From contig NZ_PUIP01000026.1 in NCBI RefSeq assembly GCF_002968015.1, positions 1 to 64,000 on the forward strand: a DNA stretch of 64,000 bases. Direction: 5' to 3'. Origin of the DNA: Massilia phosphatilytica. Lineage in GTDB: Bacteria; Pseudomonadota; Gammaproteobacteria; Burkholderiales; Burkholderiaceae_D. Shown piece after piece: positions 61,333 through 64,000 of this stretch; position 1 is the first letter of the stretch, and every line of letters begins with the position of its first letter. The translations under genes and the position numbers were made by a program. The notes beneath the pieces were generated by a model. The model did no database searches. It worked only from the letters and a program-made list of their open reading frames with translations, and was not told where the DNA came from.

Positions 61333-62055
61333 ATGGGTAAAACGAAGCTCGCCGTCCTGCTGGCGACCGGCTTGATCACGTCGTGCGTCGGCGCGCAGAA
61401 TTCGGTCGAGGCGAACATCAAAAAGGCGATCGAACCGCGCCTGGGCGGCGCCAAGATCGAGTCGATCAAGGAAACGCCGTACGCCGGGCTGTACGAACTG
61501 CGCGTCGCCGGCGACATCCTGTACACGGACAAGAAGGGCGAGTACCTCGTCATCGGCCACGTCTACGATGCCAAGACGACGCGCGACCTGACCCGCGAGC
61601 GCATCGACGACATCAACAAGATCAAGTTCTCCGACCTGCCGCTGAACGACGCCATCAAGCAGGTCAAGGGTGACGGCAAGCGCGTGATCGCCGTGTTCGA
61701 AGACCCGAACTGCGGCTATTGCAAGCGCCTGCGCCAGACGACGCTGAAGACCATGGACAACGTGACGATCTACACGTTCCTGTACAACATCCTGTCGCCG
61801 GACTCGTTCGAAAAATCGAAGAACGTCTGGTGCGCACCGGATCGCGCCAAGGCCTGGGATGACTGGATGATCAACAACAAGCCGGCACCGGCCGCACCGG
61901 CAAGCTGCGAGTCGCCGAACGAGAAGGTGCTGGCGCTGGGCCAGAAGCTGCACATCACCGGCACGCCGGCGATCTTCTTCTCCGACGGCACCCGGATTCC
62001 GGGCGCCGTCGACCAGAAAACGCTCGAGGCCAAACTGGCCACCCTCAAGCAGTAA
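61333..62055 (+). CDS. dsbC: DsbC-like periplasmic disulfide isomerase
   Basis: A 240-residue exported thioredoxin-fold protein. A short signal peptide (LAVLLATGLITSCVGA) precedes the dimerisation domain (VEANIKKAIEPRLGGAKIESI). The active site is C-G-Y-C in DPNCGYCKR, the cis-Pro loop TGTPAIFF follows, and a second Cys (SCESPNEK) is conserved. It isomerises wrong disulfides in exported proteins. Confidence 0.92.
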   Translation: MGKTKLAVLLATGLITSCVGAQNSVEANIKKAIEPRLGGAKIESIKETPYAGLYELRVAGDILYTDKKGEYLVIGHVYDAKTTRDLTRERIDDINKIKFSDLPLNDAIKQVKGDGKRVIAVFEDPNCGYCKRLRQTTLKTMDNVTIYTFLYNILSPDSFEKSKNVWCAPDRAKAWDDWMINNKPAPAAPASCESPNEKVLALGQKLHITGTPAIFFSDGTRIPGAVDQKTLEAKLATLKQ

Positions 62056-62063
62056 TCCAAAAG

Positions 62064-62084
62064 CCCGGCACCGCCGGGTTTTTT
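62064..62084 (+). terminator. Rho-independent terminator of dsbC
   Basis: CCCGGC/GCCGGG stem with an ACC loop and a run of six T. Confidence 0.9.
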
Positions 62085-62121
62085 ACGCACCACACCAACA
62101 CGCCAAAACAAGGGAGAAGAC

Positions 62122-62580
<459 letters not shown>

Positions 62581-62590
62581 GGAGGCCCGC

Positions 62591-64000
62591 ATGCTATTCG
62601 ACCAGATGAAGAACGTGGCACCGGCCGGTGGTCGCTTTGCCCCGACCTCCCGCCGCGGCTTCCTGAAAGCCGGCACGCTTGCCACCGGTGGCCTCGTCCT
62701 GGGCTTCGTGCTGCCGGCCGGCGGCCGCTTCGCCCGTGCCGCGGATGCCGCCAAGCCCACCGTCTATGCCCCGAATGCCTTCCTGCGCGTGGCACCGGAC
62801 AACACGGTGACCGTGATCGTCAACCGTCTCGAATTCGGCCAGGGCGTGCACACGGCGCTGCCGATGGTGATTGCGGACGAACTGGATGCCGACTGGAGCC
62901 AGGTGCGCGCCGAGCTCGCGCCGGCCGCCGACGTGTACAAGGATCCGGCATTCGGCATCCAGATCACGGGCGGCTCGGGCACCATCGCCCACTCGTTCAC
63001 GCAGTACCGCGAAGTGGGCGCCCGCGCCCGCGCGATGCTGATCCAGGCCGCCGCGCAGCAGTGGAAGGTGAATCCGTCTCAATGCCGCACGGCCAAAGGC
63101 GTCGTCCACGGCCCGGCGGGCCAGAAGGCGACCTACGGTTCCCTGGCCGAGGCGGCCATGGCCCAGCCGGTGCCGGAGACCGTCACCTTGAAGGACCAGA
63201 AGGCGTTCCGCTACATCGGCAAGCCGATGCCGCGCCTGGATGCCCGCGCCAAGTCGACGGGCCGCCAGCAGTTCGGCCTGGACGTCAAGCCGGCCGGCAC
63301 CAAGGTCGCCGTCGTCGCGCACCCGCCCGTGTTCGGCGCGAAGGTGGCGAAGTTCGACGCGGCCAAGGCCAAGGCCGTGCGCGGCGTGATTGCCGTGCTG
63401 GAGATTCCGGTGGACCGGGGCGGGCGCGGCGTGGCCGTCGTCGCGGACGGCTACTGGCCTGCCAAGCAGGCCCGCGACCTGCTCGCCATCGAGTGGGACA
63501 CGAGCGCCGTCGAAAAAGTCGACAGCGGCAAGCAGCTGGCGCAATTCGCGGAACTGGCGAAGACGCCGGGCGCCGTTGCGCGCAAGGCCGACACGGCCAG
63601 GCTGGCCGGCGCCGCTAAAAAGATCTCGGCCGTCTACGAATTCCCGTACCTGGCGCACGCGCCGATGGAACCGATCAACTGCACGGTCGACCTGAAGGAC
63701 GACGCCTGTACGCTGTGGGTCGGCTCGCAGTTCCAGACCGTCGACCAGGCCGCAGCCGCCGCGACGGCCGGCCTGAAGCCCGCGCAGGTCACCTTGAACA
63801 CGATGATGGCGGGCGGCGGCTTCGGCCGGCGCGCGGTGCCCACGTCGGACTTCATCGTGGAAGCCGTCAACATCGCCAAGGCCTATAAAGCCGCGGGCCA
63901 TGCCGGTCCGGTCAAACTGATCTGGAGCCGCGAAGACGACATCCGCGGCGGCTACTACCGTCCGTCGCACATCCACCGCGCCGACATCGGCCTGGATGCC
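62591..64000 (+). CDS. iorB: Molybdopterin-binding subunit of an isoquinoline 1-oxidoreductase-like enzyme (3' end outside window)
   Basis: 470 residues are visible and the frame is open to the edge; full length is normally about 730-770. The Tat signal TSRRGFLKAGTLATGG exports the folded molybdoenzyme. Molybdopterin segments seen are RLEFGQGVHTALPMVIADEL, ITGGSGTIAHSFTQYR, and NTMMAGGGFGRR near the end. GGAGG precedes the ATG. The start at 62591 gives the Tat signal. Confidence 0.9.
   Translation, partial: MLFDQMKNVAPAGGRFAPTSRRGFLKAGTLATGGLVLGFVLPAGGRFARAADAAKPTVYAPNAFLRVAPDNTVTVIVNRLEFGQGVHTALPMVIADELDADWSQVRAELAPAADVYKDPAFGIQITGGSGTIAHSFTQYREVGARARAMLIQAAAQQWKVNPSQCRTAKGVVHGPAGQKATYGSLAEAAMAQPVPETVTLKDQKAFRYIGKPMPRLDARAKSTGRQQFGLDVKPAGTKVAVVAHPPVFGAKVAKFDAAKAKAVRGVIAVLEIPVDRGGRGVAVVADGYWPAKQARDLLAIEWDTSAVEKVDSGKQLAQFAELAKTPGAVARKADTARLAGAAKKISAVYEFPYLAHAPMEPINCTVDLKDDACTLWVGSQFQTVDQAAAAATAGLKPAQVTLNTMMAGGGFGRRAVPTSDFIVEAVNIAKAYKAAGHAGPVKLIWSREDDIRGGYYRPSHIHRADIGLDA

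Overview
The window reads as chromosomal DNA of a high-GC betaproteobacterium, most likely an Oxalobacteraceae member of the Massilia/Duganella/Janthinobacterium type. This is an inference. It rests on two PEP-CTERM proteins, RTX proteins with a DUF4214 tail, a sigma-54 promoter in front of one PEP-CTERM gene, the Ohr/OhrR pair and strongly GC3-biased codons. No rRNA, CRISPR array, insertion sequence or prophage was seen.

Region 1 (1-20642) is a surface-glycoprotein block. The 3' part of a gene for a Thr/Gln-rich repeat protein with an EF-hand-like acidic tail is followed by a type I secretion ABC exporter with an inactive C39-like domain and its HlyD adaptor. A complete pseudaminic acid pathway follows (pseB, pseC, pseF, pseG, pseH, pseI). 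Coupled to it are a Gfo/Idh dehydrogenase, a DegT aminotransferase, a FemAB/GNAT-like acyltransferase and a GT-B-like protein. Facing this operon is a three-gene operon: a GT41 (O-GlcNAc transferase-like) enzyme carrying a degenerate methyltransferase tail, a TylF-like methyltransferase and a large unrecognised GT-like protein. Together they look like a system to secrete and glycosylate a repetitive surface protein.

Region 2 (20643-31554): a 480-bp AT-rich control region, a PEP-CTERM protein and a subtilisin in one operon, a small lipoprotein, an MGDG-synthase/MurG-like glycosyltransferase with a membrane protein, a HAD phosphatase, a BlaI/BlaR1-like pair with a clear double-dyad operator, and a GH39 glycosidase.

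Region 3 (31555-42952): a YjdM zinc-ribbon protein, tRNA-Phe, an acyl-CoA thioesterase, a chemotaxis receptor, an alpha/beta hydrolase, a 2048-residue RTX protein built from six repeated modules, and a catalase with an OxyR-like site.

Region 4 (42953-57638) is a mixed stress and metabolism area. It holds a lower-GC AbiEii-like two-gene unit, Ohr/OhrR, a CAP-domain protein with an internal duplication, an M13 peptidase, a LivK-like binding protein, a 25-residue membrane protein, a second Ohr, a dehalogenase-like hydrolase, a type-B carboxylesterase, a methyltransferase, and an AraC regulator divergent from a Tat-exported hydrolase.

Region 5 (57639-64000): a sigma-54-driven PEP-CTERM gene, an MmcQ/YjbR protein, a DUF1059 protein, the remnant of an EAL-domain gene, a second identical tRNA-Phe, a UbiH-like monooxygenase that may be leaderless, a DsbC-like protein, and the two subunits of an isoquinoline 1-oxidoreductase-like molybdoenzyme, the second cut by the window edge.
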